Both the position numbers and the translations under genes were made by a program. Positions 42,684-51,801 of a DNA stretch of 64,000 nucleotides are shown here, in pieces (the first letter of the stretch is position 1; the number at the start of each line of letters is the position of its first letter). The stretch is from Chryseobacterium gleum (GTDB lineage Bacteria; Bacteroidota; Bacteroidia; Flavobacteriales; Schleiferiaceae). The notes beneath the pieces were generated by a model. That model made no database searches. It was not told the DNA's origin and saw only the letters and a program-made list of their open reading frames with translations. The stretch covers positions 62,001 through 126,000 of the forward strand of contig CAMCXO010000003.1 of assembly GCA_945883565.1 (NCBI GenBank). The letters are read 5' to 3'.

Positions 42684-44807
42684 ATGAAGCCTTGGCTAAA
42701 ATATTTTTTTGCTTTAAGTATTGGCGTGACCGGCAGCCCTTTGAAGGCTCAAGACGTGGCCGATTATTTGCCTCCGGCAAGGGCTGTGGAGACCAAAAGT
42801 CTTGCTTATTATCAAAAAACCACTTTGCAGTGGTTTGAGTTGCCTGAAGATATTCCGTTTATTTCTAACCGTTTTATTCCGGGTTCTTACGATTTGGGGA
42901 ACCGTTACCTTGAAGAGCGTTTCGGACGTTGTTTTTTGAAAAATGGGTTGTGGAACGATTGGGTTGACTCGTGCTTTACAGCCGGTACTTTACGAAAATT
43001 GAATTGGATACAGGCCTCCGACCTTTATTTTGGGTTCGAGCAGAAGGAAGTGCAGCTTCCGGCTTTACTCACTAGGCCGCTTATTAATCCGTTTCGAACC
43101 GAAGAACGCAAGAATTATCAATGGGAGGTTAAACAAAACACCTTGCATTTTAGGCCTAAAGGTGGGCGGAATTGGGGGGCAAGCGGCTTTATAACAAGAA
43201 CCGATAGCGTGGTGAGACTAGAATTAAAAATCGGGGCCTCGCAAGGATTGCGGTTGGCCGATAGTGCGGTATTTGAAGCGGTTTGGCACCAAGGCCTGCT
43301 GAAGCGGAGTGGCTGGAGCATATGGCTGCATGAGTTTGATTTTAAAGGTGTTTATAAAACTTTTATTGAATTTGAGCTTTCAGACTCCATGTTGGAGAAA
43401 ATTGGCTCCATGAATCTGCAGTGCCGGCAAATGTGGGTGGAAGAAAATGATGGGTTTAAGTCTGCTCAGGCGAAAAGACCATTGCCCTTAAGCAAAGAAG
43501 AAACAAAGAATTTGGATTCTTTTGAAAAATACCTCAACCATGATGGCGCTTTTATTGCCGACAGTGGATATGCCCAATTAAGCTGGCCTTTTTTTCAATC
43601 GTGGGCGTTAACCGGTACCCGAAGCCGGGTAAAAAACCATGCCTATTTTAATCTGCCCCCATTATGGAAAGGGGTGGGATTAAACACCGTGGAAGGATTT
43701 TATTATGTTTTTCAACCTTCTTGGATTAAAGAAAACCTCAACCGCAGAATATTGGCGAAAGCGCAGTTGAGATATGCCTTTAACGAAAAACGTTTACGGT
43801 ATTCGGGCGAATGGCATTACGCTTTTTCCGGGCCAAAAGGCTATTTATTGGGCGTGGAAGCCGGGAGTTATGTTAAACAGTTTAATAGACAGAACCCTAT
43901 TGGGCCCTTTATAAATGGTGTTAACGTTTTGCTTTGGGGAAAAAACTATTTGAAGCTTTACCAAAGCGATTTTGTAAACTTTAAAGCGCATTGGCAGATT
44001 CGGTCGGGCTGGCAAATGCATACAGAATTGGAATTCGACTACAGAAGTCCATTGTTTAATTTGGATTTTTTCAACGATTTTAGGGACTATACCCCGAATA
44101 ATCAGATTTCAGATCCAGAAAATTTGGACTTAGGGTTTGAAGCCCATCGGTCGGTTCAATGGCGATTAAACATGAGCTATCAGTTTAACCAACAATACCG
44201 AATAAGCAGAGGGGCCTATGTACCCTTACCTGCCGAAAGCCCTAGGCTTTTGTTTGAATACCGAAAAGGCCTTCCGATTTTGGGTGGAGAAACCCAGTTT
44301 GATTTCGTTTCGCTGGGAGTGGCACAAAAGCGCAAGTGGGGACAATTGGGCCATAGTTTGGCGCAACTATCGTTTGGGAGTTTCTTTTCTACTGTTTCTC
44401 TTCCTTTTATTGATTTCGAACATTTTAACGGGCAGCAGGTGCGGTATATCCACAGTTTGAATGATGCGTACGACGAGTTAAACCGATTTTACCATTTGCC
44501 CTACTATGATTACAGCAGCGCGCGGCATTTTGTGGAGGCCCATGTGTTGCATGATTTTCAAGGCTATTTTTGGAAGCAGTTGCCTTACATAGGGCACTTA
44601 AATTACAGTTTTTACACCGGATTAAATTTTGTTTACACACCGGATCAAGGACGCTACAGCGAAGTGTTTTTAGGAATTAATCAAATTTTTGGCATTGCCA
44701 AATTGCAGTTTTTGTTGCCCATTCCGGGAACGAATGGTTTCCCTCCCTCCTACCGTTTTGGTTTAACCATTAACCATATGTTTTACCGTAAAAATCGTTT
44801 ACATTGA
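42684..44807 (+). CDS. Large outer-membrane protein, DUF5686-like
   Basis: 707 residues from ATG 42684. A signal peptide (KYFFALSIGVTGSPLKAQ) precedes a periplasmic beta-rich part. From about residue 330 to the end there are many alternating, aromatic-rich strands typical of an outer-membrane barrel (NTVEGFYYVFQPSWIKENLN onwards), ending TINHMFYRKNRLH. The similarity is to the barrel half of DUF5686 proteins; the carboxypeptidase-like domain is not seen. Substrate and role unknown. Confidence 0.75.
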   Translation: MKPWLKYFFALSIGVTGSPLKAQDVADYLPPARAVETKSLAYYQKTTLQWFELPEDIPFISNRFIPGSYDLGNRYLEERFGRCFLKNGLWNDWVDSCFTAGTLRKLNWIQASDLYFGFEQKEVQLPALLTRPLINPFRTEERKNYQWEVKQNTLHFRPKGGRNWGASGFITRTDSVVRLELKIGASQGLRLADSAVFEAVWHQGLLKRSGWSIWLHEFDFKGVYKTFIEFELSDSMLEKIGSMNLQCRQMWVEENDGFKSAQAKRPLPLSKEETKNLDSFEKYLNHDGAFIADSGYAQLSWPFFQSWALTGTRSRVKNHAYFNLPPLWKGVGLNTVEGFYYVFQPSWIKENLNRRILAKAQLRYAFNEKRLRYSGEWHYAFSGPKGYLLGVEAGSYVKQFNRQNPIGPFINGVNVLLWGKNYLKLYQSDFVNFKAHWQIRSGWQMHTELEFDYRSPLFNLDFFNDFRDYTPNNQISDPENLDLGFEAHRSVQWRLNMSYQFNQQYRISRGAYVPLPAESPRLLFEYRKGLPILGGETQFDFVSLGVAQKRKWGQLGHSLAQLSFGSFFSTVSLPFIDFEHFNGQQVRYIHSLNDAYDELNRFYHLPYYDYSSARHFVEAHVLHDFQGYFWKQLPYIGHLNYSFYTGLNFVYTPDQGRYSEVFLGINQIFGIAKLQFLLPIPGTNGFPPSYRFGLTINHMFYRKNRLH

Positions 44808-44831
44808 GATTTGAAACTCAAAACAGATTTT

Positions 44832-45218
44832 ATGCAGATTAGAAAAGTTCATCACATAGCCCTGATATGCTCTGACTATTCTAAATCAAAAGACTTTTAT
44901 ACCCGAGTATTGGGTTTTGAGGTAATTCGCGAGGTATACAGAGCCGATCGCAATTCGTATAAACTCGATTTAGCCTTAAATGGAGCCTATGGTTTAGAGT
45001 TGTTTTCGTTTCCAAATCCGCCCATGAGACCTACTCAGCCTGAAGCTTGTGGACTTAGGCATTTGGCTTTTGAAGTTGACAATTTAGAAAAGGCTGTGGA
45101 CCAATTGCTTTCTGAAGGGGTTAGTTGTGAGCCCATTCGATTGGATATATACACCCAAAAAAAGTTTGTTTTTTTCTTCGATCCCGATCATTTGCCACTC
45201 GAATTGTACGAAAAGTGA
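44832..45218 (+). CDS. VOC superfamily protein, YaeR / SMU1112c type
   Basis: 128 residues from ATG 44832. It contains the compact glyoxalase fold: VHHIALICSDYSKSKDFYTR, VIREVYRADRNSYKLDL, GLELFSFPNPPMRP, CGLRHLAFEVDNLEKAVDQL, and DPDHLPLELYE. The metal ligands His, Glu, His and Glu are in place. Metal-dependent lyase or dioxygenase activity is likely, but the natural substrate of this subfamily is not known. Confidence 0.92.
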   Translation: MQIRKVHHIALICSDYSKSKDFYTRVLGFEVIREVYRADRNSYKLDLALNGAYGLELFSFPNPPMRPTQPEACGLRHLAFEVDNLEKAVDQLLSEGVSCEPIRLDIYTQKKFVFFFDPDHLPLELYEK

Positions 45219-45307
45219 GAACGGCCAAAACTCATAAACACGAACGATCGTTAGAACTGGCGCTAAGGAGTTTTTCAATTTAAGCTTTACTGCTTTAACT
45301 TGGCCCC

Positions 45308-46975
45308 ATGGCAAGTAACCTGGCTTCGGGCCGCATAGACAATTGGCGCATACTTTTAGCGGCTTTGCTGCTTTTTTTTCCTTTTTTAGGCGGGGTGCAT
45401 TTGTTTGATTGGGATGAAATAAACTTCGCCGAGCTGGCTCGCGAAATGGTGGTTAGTGGTAATTATCTCAGTTTGCAGCTCGATTTTGTTCCCTTCACCG
45501 AAAAGCCCCCCTTGTTTATTTGGCTGCAGGCACTGAGTATGAATATTTTTGGAGTAGGCGAATACGCAGCGCGCTTTCCGAATGCCATAGCCGGATTGCT
45601 GAGCTTATGGTTTCTTTACAACATAGGCTTTAGGCTTCATGGGCAGCGGTTTGCACGCTGGTGGGTATTGGCCTATGTAGGGAGCACCTTGCCCCATTTG
45701 TATTTCAAATCCGGAATTATTGACCCTTGGTTCAATTTATTCATTTTCGCCGGACTTTGGATGCTGATTCAGTACCATTGGAAACGAAATGAGGTAAAAG
45801 GTCTTAAACTTTCATACAAGGCTTGGAGCTATTTGGGTTTAGCGGCTTTGGCTACCGGTTTGGCCATATTAACCAAAGGTCCTGTGGCTTTTCTTATTAT
45901 TTCGCTAAGTCTGTTTGTTTATTGGACAATAAACCGTTTTCGCTTTTTTATTAAGCCATTGCCATTTTTAGGGTATACCGCTTTGGCTTTGGCATGTACC
46001 GCTTTATGGTTTGGGGTAGAAACACTTTTTAATGGACCCGATTTTATTGTTGAATTTACCATTAGGCAATGGGCATTGCTAACGACGCCTGACGCCGGAC
46101 ATGGTGGATTTGCCGGTTATCATTTTGTGGTTTTGCTTTTGGGGTGTTTTCCGGCATCCATTTTTGCCGTACAGAGCCTATTAAAAAGAGAAAAAGGAAA
46201 GGAAGCCCAACACGACATGCACCTATGGATGCTCATTTTGTTTTGGGTTGTTCTTATTTTATTTAGTTTGGTGAGGTCGAAAATTGTGCATTACTCTTCG
46301 ATGGCTTATTTCCCATTAACCTATTTGGCGGCGAATTCTTTAAGCAAAATTTCGCAGGGAGAATGGAAGCTTGCCATGTGGATGAAAGGATTATTGGCCC
46401 TAATTGGCAGTTTGTATGCCTTAGCCGGCTTTGCTTTGTACACGCTGGGAACCCAAACCCACAAAGTATTACCTTATATTCAAGATGTTTTTGCCAAAGC
46501 CAATTTTGGGGCCCAAGTAGATTGGCCTTGGTATACGCTTATTCCAAGTATTTGGATGTTTGGGCTTATTTCGACCTTTTTAGTAATTATCGCCAAACGA
46601 AAAGTGAGGTCGTTGAATATACTCTTGATAGGCCATGTTATTTGGATACAAACGGCCTTGTACTTTTATGTTGGCCGGGTAGAAGCCTATTCGCAAAAGG
46701 CGAATATTGAATTTTTTAAATCGAAGTCGAAAGAAAATGCGTATTTGGCGACTTACAAATACAAAAGCTATGCGCCTTATTTTTATGGACAAACCCAGCC
46801 AGAAAATAGATTTGGCAACAGTAGGTATTTGAATGATGAAGCGCTTGACCGCGAATTGTTTATTAGCGTGAGAATAGATAAAAAGGACGAATTTGAATTG
46901 AATTTTCCGAAAGCTAAAAAGCTGTACGAAGAGAATGGGTTTTTATTCTATCAATTTAAACCTAGCACCCCATAA
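45308..46975 (+). CDS. Family 39 glycosyltransferase, ArnT-like
   Basis: 555 residues with about twelve membrane helices. The first periplasmic loop has LFDWDEINFAELAREMV, where the acidic residues serve catalysis in GT39 enzymes, followed by FTEKPPLFIW and EYAARFPNAIAGLL. Such enzymes use a polyprenyl-phosphate sugar to modify lipid A or proteins in the periplasm. A C-terminal soluble domain follows the helices. Confidence 0.9.
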   Translation: MASNLASGRIDNWRILLAALLLFFPFLGGVHLFDWDEINFAELAREMVVSGNYLSLQLDFVPFTEKPPLFIWLQALSMNIFGVGEYAARFPNAIAGLLSLWFLYNIGFRLHGQRFARWWVLAYVGSTLPHLYFKSGIIDPWFNLFIFAGLWMLIQYHWKRNEVKGLKLSYKAWSYLGLAALATGLAILTKGPVAFLIISLSLFVYWTINRFRFFIKPLPFLGYTALALACTALWFGVETLFNGPDFIVEFTIRQWALLTTPDAGHGGFAGYHFVVLLLGCFPASIFAVQSLLKREKGKEAQHDMHLWMLILFWVVLILFSLVRSKIVHYSSMAYFPLTYLAANSLSKISQGEWKLAMWMKGLLALIGSLYALAGFALYTLGTQTHKVLPYIQDVFAKANFGAQVDWPWYTLIPSIWMFGLISTFLVIIAKRKVRSLNILLIGHVIWIQTALYFYVGRVEAYSQKANIEFFKSKSKENAYLATYKYKSYAPYFYGQTQPENRFGNSRYLNDEALDRELFISVRIDKKDEFELNFPKAKKLYEENGFLFYQFKPSTP

Positions 46976-47047
46976 TGCGCAGCTTTTTTGAACATTTAAG
47001 CTTTGTGGGTATTTAACTAAATGCGTGCATAATAAATCTGTTGAATG

Positions 47048-47055
47048 TATCTTCG
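47048..47055 (+). promoter_or_regulatory. Possible -7 element for etfB
   Basis: TATCTTCG matches TAnnTTTG except at one base and lies 26 bases before the etfB ATG. The same distance separates the FkbM gene from its TACTTTTG. No good -33 box. Confidence 0.3.
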
Positions 47056-47081
47056 CACACCCTTAAAAACACCCAGAACGG

Positions 47082-47828
47082 ATGAAAATATTGGTTTGTA
47101 TTAGCCACGTTCCGGACACCACATCAAAAATCAATTTTACAGCCGACTTAAAGGCCTTTGATTCCAATGGTGTTCAATTTGTTATAAACCCTTATGATGA
47201 ATTTGGTTTAACCCGTGCACTTTGGTTTAAAGAAAAAGTGGGCGGTACCATTACTGCTGTAACCGTTGGAAACGCTTCTGTTGAGCCAACCTTAAGAAAG
47301 GCTCTTGCCATTGGTGCAGACGATGCCATTAGAATAGATGCTGAGCCAACGGATGGCTATTTTGTTGCGGCTGAATTGGCCGGACTTATTGCCCAAAATG
47401 CTTATGATTTGGTAATTATGGGTCGTGAATCTATAGATTACAATGGTGGCCAAGTGCCTGGAATGGTGGCAGCGCTGCTCGATTGGCCTTTTGTAAATGC
47501 CTGCGTGGGAATGGAAGTAGAAGGTAAAGCGGCCTCTTGCATTAGAGAAATTGACGGTGGCAAAGAAACCATAACATGTTTTTTGCCTATGGTGGTAGCC
47601 GGTCAAAAAGGATTGGTTGAAGAAAAAGATTTGCGAATACCCAATATGCGTGGTATTATGACCGCACGTACCAAACCTTTACAGGTGATACAGCCTTCGA
47701 CCCAGGAAAAGCGCACTGAAGCTGTTGCATACGAAAAACCTGCGGGGAAAGCTTCGGTAAAGCTTATAGCCGCTGATGCAGTTGAAGATTTGGTTAAATT
47801 CTTACACGAAGAAGCAAAAGTTATATAA
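47082..47828 (+). CDS. etfB: Electron transfer flavoprotein, beta subunit
   Basis: 248 residues. Starts MKILVCISHVPDTTSKINFT; the AMP-binding region and the NPYDEFGLTRALWFKE, VIMGRESIDYNGGQVPGMVA and VEEKDLRIPNMRGIMTARTKP segments match EtfB. With EtfA it carries electrons from acyl-CoA dehydrogenases to the quinone pool. The alpha-subunit gene follows after 13 bases. Confidence 0.96.
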   Translation: MKILVCISHVPDTTSKINFTADLKAFDSNGVQFVINPYDEFGLTRALWFKEKVGGTITAVTVGNASVEPTLRKALAIGADDAIRIDAEPTDGYFVAAELAGLIAQNAYDLVIMGRESIDYNGGQVPGMVAALLDWPFVNACVGMEVEGKAASCIREIDGGKETITCFLPMVVAGQKGLVEEKDLRIPNMRGIMTARTKPLQVIQPSTQEKRTEAVAYEKPAGKASVKLIAADAVEDLVKFLHEEAKVI

Positions 47829-47841
47829 AAAACACGACAGC

Positions 47842-48807
47842 ATGTCTACACTAATTTTCGCCGAAACCTGGGAAGGTCATTTTAAGAAAGCCACTTACGA
47901 AGCCGTATCATATGGAGCCAAAGTGGCACAAATGCAAGGCAGTGAGGCCGTGGCCGTGGTTTTAGGTAATTGTCACGACGATTTATCGGTTTTAGGCAAA
48001 TACGGAGCCCAAAAGGTTTTACACCTCGCATCGGAAAGCTTAAACCATTTTAATCCCAAAAACCACGCATTGGCCATTAATGAAGTGGCCAATAGTTTAG
48101 GGGCTTTGGCGGTGGTGGTTTCAGGTACGTTTAATGGAAAATCCATTGTGCCTGCATTGGCCATAGCCTTAAAAGCCTCGCCCATAACCAATATTTGCGC
48201 TTTGCCTGATTCGGTTCGACCCTTGCGTGTTAAACGTTCGGCTTTTTCGAGCAAAGGGTATGTAGTATTCGAAAGCCAATTAGAAAAAAGCATTTTGAGC
48301 ATAATTCCTAATGGTATTGGCGTTCACGAAATTCCGGCAAGCCCCGAAGTATCGAGCTTTGATTTTCAGCCTGCTTCATCTAACACCCAATTGGTTTCAG
48401 TGGATAGGGCCAAGGGCAGCATTCCATTGCCTGAGGCTGAAATTGTGGTATCGGGTGGCCGCGGTTTAAAAGGCCCTGAAAACTGGAAGATGTTGGAAGA
48501 ATTGGCCGAGGTTTTGGGTGCCGGCACCGCTTGTTCAAAACCGGTTTCAGATATGCACTGGAGGCCTCATAGCGAACACGTAGGTCAAACCGGCATTGCC
48601 ATCAATCCAAATTTATACATTGCCGTTGGTATATCGGGAGCCATTCAACATTTGGCCGGGGTGAGCAATTCTAAAACCATAGTGGTGATAAACAGCGACT
48701 CAGAAGCGCCTTTCTTCAAAGCAGCCGATTATGGCATTGTGGGTGATGCCTTTGACGTTGTTCCGAAACTTACTGCGGCCATTAAAAACTTCAAAGCCCA
48801 GAATTAA
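47842..48807 (+). CDS. etfA: Electron transfer flavoprotein, alpha subunit
   Basis: 321 residues from ATG 47842; an earlier in-frame start would overlap etfB without family similarity. The C-terminal FAD domain has GGRGLKGPENWKMLEELAEV, the SDMHWRPHSEHVGQTG loop, and INSDSEAPFFKAADYGIVGD. It pairs with EtfB encoded just upstream. Confidence 0.96.
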   Translation: MSTLIFAETWEGHFKKATYEAVSYGAKVAQMQGSEAVAVVLGNCHDDLSVLGKYGAQKVLHLASESLNHFNPKNHALAINEVANSLGALAVVVSGTFNGKSIVPALAIALKASPITNICALPDSVRPLRVKRSAFSSKGYVVFESQLEKSILSIIPNGIGVHEIPASPEVSSFDFQPASSNTQLVSVDRAKGSIPLPEAEIVVSGGRGLKGPENWKMLEELAEVLGAGTACSKPVSDMHWRPHSEHVGQTGIAINPNLYIAVGISGAIQHLAGVSNSKTIVVINSDSEAPFFKAADYGIVGDAFDVVPKLTAAIKNFKAQN

Positions 48808-48813
48808 TTGGCT

Positions 48814-49404
48814 ATGAGCAAAGTGCGTTTGTGGATAAAGGGACTTTCATACAGTCAGACCCAATCGGGTGCCTATGCTTTGGTTTTAAGTGAAGAAAAT
48901 GGTGGCAGAACCTTACCCATCATTATTGGTGCCTTTGAAGCCCAAAGCATTGCCATTGCCTTAGAGAAAGAAATAACCCCACCTCGTCCGCTAACGCACG
49001 ATTTATTTGCTTCATTTGCTAGAATGTACAGCATCGACCTCAAGGAGGTCATTATATACGATTTGCGTGAAGGGGTGTTTCATGCCAGCATCGTGTTCAA
49101 AAGTGCCGATGGATCTGAAAGCGTACTCGATTCGAGAACCAGTGACGCCGTGGCTTTGGCTACAAGGTTTAGAAGCCCTATTTATACCTACGAAAACATT
49201 TTAGACAAAGCAGGTGTGGTTTTAGACGATGATGCCGATCCTTTGGATAACCATGAGGACCACATCGAAATTCAAAGTGATAAACCAGGAGAGCAGGAAT
49301 CGGTGGAGATGTTGTATTTACGACTTGAACAAGCCGTAAAAAATGAGGATTATGAAGAAGCCGCCCGTTTGCGCGACATCATAGGCAAACTTGATTCAAA
49401 GTAA
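48814..49404 (+). CDS. Bifunctional nuclease (DUF151) with UVR motif
   Basis: 196 residues from ATG 48814. Residues 1-140 form the DUF151 fold: LPIIIGAFEAQSIAIALE, then THDLFASFA, and DSRTSDAVALATRFRSPIYT. A UvrB/UvrC-type motif closes it (LEQAVKNEDYEEAARLRDII). DUF151 proteins have been described with RNase and DNase activity. It starts 6 bases after etfA and is directly followed by the nucleoside transporter, which would take up breakdown products; that link is inference. Confidence 0.92.
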   Translation: MSKVRLWIKGLSYSQTQSGAYALVLSEENGGRTLPIIIGAFEAQSIAIALEKEITPPRPLTHDLFASFARMYSIDLKEVIIYDLREGVFHASIVFKSADGSESVLDSRTSDAVALATRFRSPIYTYENILDKAGVVLDDDADPLDNHEDHIEIQSDKPGEQESVEMLYLRLEQAVKNEDYEEAARLRDIIGKLDSK

Positions 49405-50829
49405 ATGGCGTTGCACATCGGCTCAATTGGCTTAGAGCCGTTCGCATTTATACTTGCTGCTGCTAAAAGCCTCGAACCTCTAAGTACTTTGCCTGTAGAT
49501 CAAGTTGCTGAATTGCCTGTTGATAATGCTTATTATTGGTTAAATCGTATTTTCAGGGGATTTATAGGCCTTTCAACTTTGGTTTTTTTAGGGTGGTTGT
49601 TTAGTAGCCACAGAAAGAGCATTAACTGGTCGTTGGTGTTAAAAGCCTTGGTTCTACAAATTGCCATAGCCTTTTCTATTCTAAAATTGCCTTATGTAAA
49701 AGGCTTTTTTGAAAGTATGAGCCGGGGATTTGTTTGGCTGTTATCGTTTGCTGATAAAGGTTCTTCTTTTTTGTTTGGCCCTTTGGTTGATAAGGCCGAT
49801 AGCTTAGGCTACATTTTCGCTTTTAAAGTTTTGCCTACCGTTGTTTTTTTCTCGGCCGTTACCGCAATTTTATTTTATTTCGGATTGGTTCAAAAGCTTG
49901 TAAAATGGATGGCTGGGTTTATGCGGAAGGCTTTAGGACTTTCGGGAGCTGAGAGCTTGGCGGCGATTGGCAATATTTTTCTGGGACAAACCGAAGCCCC
50001 TTTATTGGTAAGACCCTATATAGCCGGAATGACCCGTAGCGAACTTTTGTGTTTAATGTCGGGTGGCATGAGTACCATTGCAGGAGGTGTTTTGGCTGCG
50101 TACATTGGATTTTTAGGTGGTGCCGATGAGATTAGACAAATATTTTTTGCTAAGCATCTAATCGCGGCCTCAGTAATGTCGGCACCGGCTGCGGTTTTGG
50201 CCGCCAAAATGTTGCTGCCTGAAAAAGGTGAAGTGCATAAAGAAGCCGAAATCAACAAACAAGATGTAGGCGAAAATTTGCTCGAAGCCATTGCCAATGG
50301 AACCATTCAAGGTTTAAAGCTTGCCGTAAATGTTGGGGTTATGCTTTTGGTTTTTATTGCGCTTATTTATTTGCTCAACGATGTACTTTACCAAGGCGTG
50401 GGCAGTTGGACAGGTTTAAACGATAAAATTGTGACTTGGAGCAGTGGCCTTTTTAACGGGCTTACACTGCAGTCATTACTAGGATTTGTATTAGCACCAA
50501 TTGCCTGGTTAATGGGGGTTCCGGCCTCCGACATGCTTCAAGTGGGTCAATTATTGGGCGAAAAAACGGTCATCAATGAATTTGTAGCGTATGTATCGCT
50601 TGGCAAATTGCAAGCCGCCGGAGCCTTTTCAAGCGACCGTTCTGTGGTAATGGCCACTTATATATTATGCGGGTTTTCAAATTTTGCCAGCATAGGCATT
50701 CAAATTGGAGGCATAGGGGCTTTGGCTCCGAGCCGAAGGCGCGATTTAAGTGAGCTGGGATTCAAAGCTTTATTGGCTGGCACACTGGCTAGTTTGTATA
50801 CAGCCGTGGTGGTTGGCATGATGATATAA
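49405..50829 (+). CDS. Concentrative nucleoside transporter (CNT / NupC type)
   Basis: 474 residues; the ATG directly follows the nuclease stop codon. About ten membrane helices. Substrate-site motifs are GQTEAPLLVRPYIAGMTRSEL, GEKTVINEFVAYVSL and CGFSNFASIGIQIGG, all characteristic of CNT proteins. It imports nucleosides with sodium or protons across the inner membrane. The N-terminus carries an extra 30-residue extension before the first helix. Confidence 0.95.
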   Translation: MALHIGSIGLEPFAFILAAAKSLEPLSTLPVDQVAELPVDNAYYWLNRIFRGFIGLSTLVFLGWLFSSHRKSINWSLVLKALVLQIAIAFSILKLPYVKGFFESMSRGFVWLLSFADKGSSFLFGPLVDKADSLGYIFAFKVLPTVVFFSAVTAILFYFGLVQKLVKWMAGFMRKALGLSGAESLAAIGNIFLGQTEAPLLVRPYIAGMTRSELLCLMSGGMSTIAGGVLAAYIGFLGGADEIRQIFFAKHLIAASVMSAPAAVLAAKMLLPEKGEVHKEAEINKQDVGENLLEAIANGTIQGLKLAVNVGVMLLVFIALIYLLNDVLYQGVGSWTGLNDKIVTWSSGLFNGLTLQSLLGFVLAPIAWLMGVPASDMLQVGQLLGEKTVINEFVAYVSLGKLQAAGAFSSDRSVVMATYILCGFSNFASIGIQIGGIGALAPSRRRDLSELGFKALLAGTLASLYTAVVVGMMI

Positions 50830-50913
50830 TGAACCCTTTGCAAAAAGGTGCTCATGCTTTGGTACATCATTAAAATGGCCATAATTGAGTAAAGTTGCCA
50901 TACCTTAATATCT

Positions 50914-51777
50914 GTGATTAAATTAAGCATTCTTAATAAATGGTGGCCAAAGATCATGGCCATTCTGGCGTACAGCAATTTGGTGGTGGCCATGTCGGCG
51001 GCTGCATTATGTCAGGCTTGGAGCTACATCTACAACGTTGACCTAGGCATTTACCCTGTTCTGGTGTTTTTTTTAACACATGCCGCTTACACCTATATGC
51101 ATTTAATGGATGCCCTGAGCCATGCCAACCAGGAGCATCCGGTGCGTCGCTTTTCAAAACGCTATTTTAGGCTTCTCTTTTTACTGGGAACCATTAGTGC
51201 GTTTATTTCGGTATACATTCTAATAAAACAGCAAAACCTGATACTTTGGTTAATTCCGCCTGCTCTGGCCTCTTTAGCCTATCCCAAATCCCCCATTTTC
51301 CGAATAGGCTTGCGCCATATTCCGGCACATAAAACCTGGTTAATTGCTTTAACCTGGGCCTATGTTTGTGCGTTTTTGCCTTTAAAACTCGGGCATGTTC
51401 AGCCCATGCAAATGGTGCTTGCATTTGGTCAATACACATTTTGGGCCTTGGCTTTATTGGTGGCATTTGACCTACGCGACTTCCGTTATGATGAGCCCAT
51501 TGGCAATTTACCTCAAACCATAGGGCTAAAAAACAGCATACGTCAAGGTTGGATTTCGTTGCTTTTAGTGGAGGCCAGCATTCTGGCCGATTTTATTAAT
51601 GATGTTCATGGTTTTTGGATGTTATTGGCTCGAATAATCCCAATTGAACTAAGTTCCTTGGCTCTGTGGAGAGTGGGGCAAGAACAAAAACCCTTGTTTA
51701 TTTCTTTTTGGGTAGAATCTATTCCTATTTTACTTCCCTTGTTACTTTGGCTGATGAAGGTCATTTGGGCCAACTAA
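50914..51777 (+). CDS. UbiA-like membrane protein without the first metal motif
   Basis: 287 residues from GTG 50914, with eight or nine membrane helices. The second UbiA motif is present as FDLRDFRYDEPIGNLPQTIG. The first Asp-rich motif (NDxxD) is missing; that region reads AYTYMHLMDALSH. This divergent UbiA branch is widespread in Bacteroidota without known function. Classical prenyl transfer, which needs both Mg sites, is doubtful. Lies just upstream of kynU. Confidence 0.72.
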   Translation: MIKLSILNKWWPKIMAILAYSNLVVAMSAAALCQAWSYIYNVDLGIYPVLVFFLTHAAYTYMHLMDALSHANQEHPVRRFSKRYFRLLFLLGTISAFISVYILIKQQNLILWLIPPALASLAYPKSPIFRIGLRHIPAHKTWLIALTWAYVCAFLPLKLGHVQPMQMVLAFGQYTFWALALLVAFDLRDFRYDEPIGNLPQTIGLKNSIRQGWISLLLVEASILADFINDVHGFWMLLARIIPIELSSLALWRVGQEQKPLFISFWVESIPILLPLLLWLMKVIWAN

Positions 51778-51801
51778 ACATTGCGTTTACATTTGAAGAA
51801 C

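Noticed and set aside
50830-50913. Terminator after the nucleoside transporter
   Set aside because: CCTTT-GCAA-AAAGG can pair, but the stem is weak and no T-tract follows.
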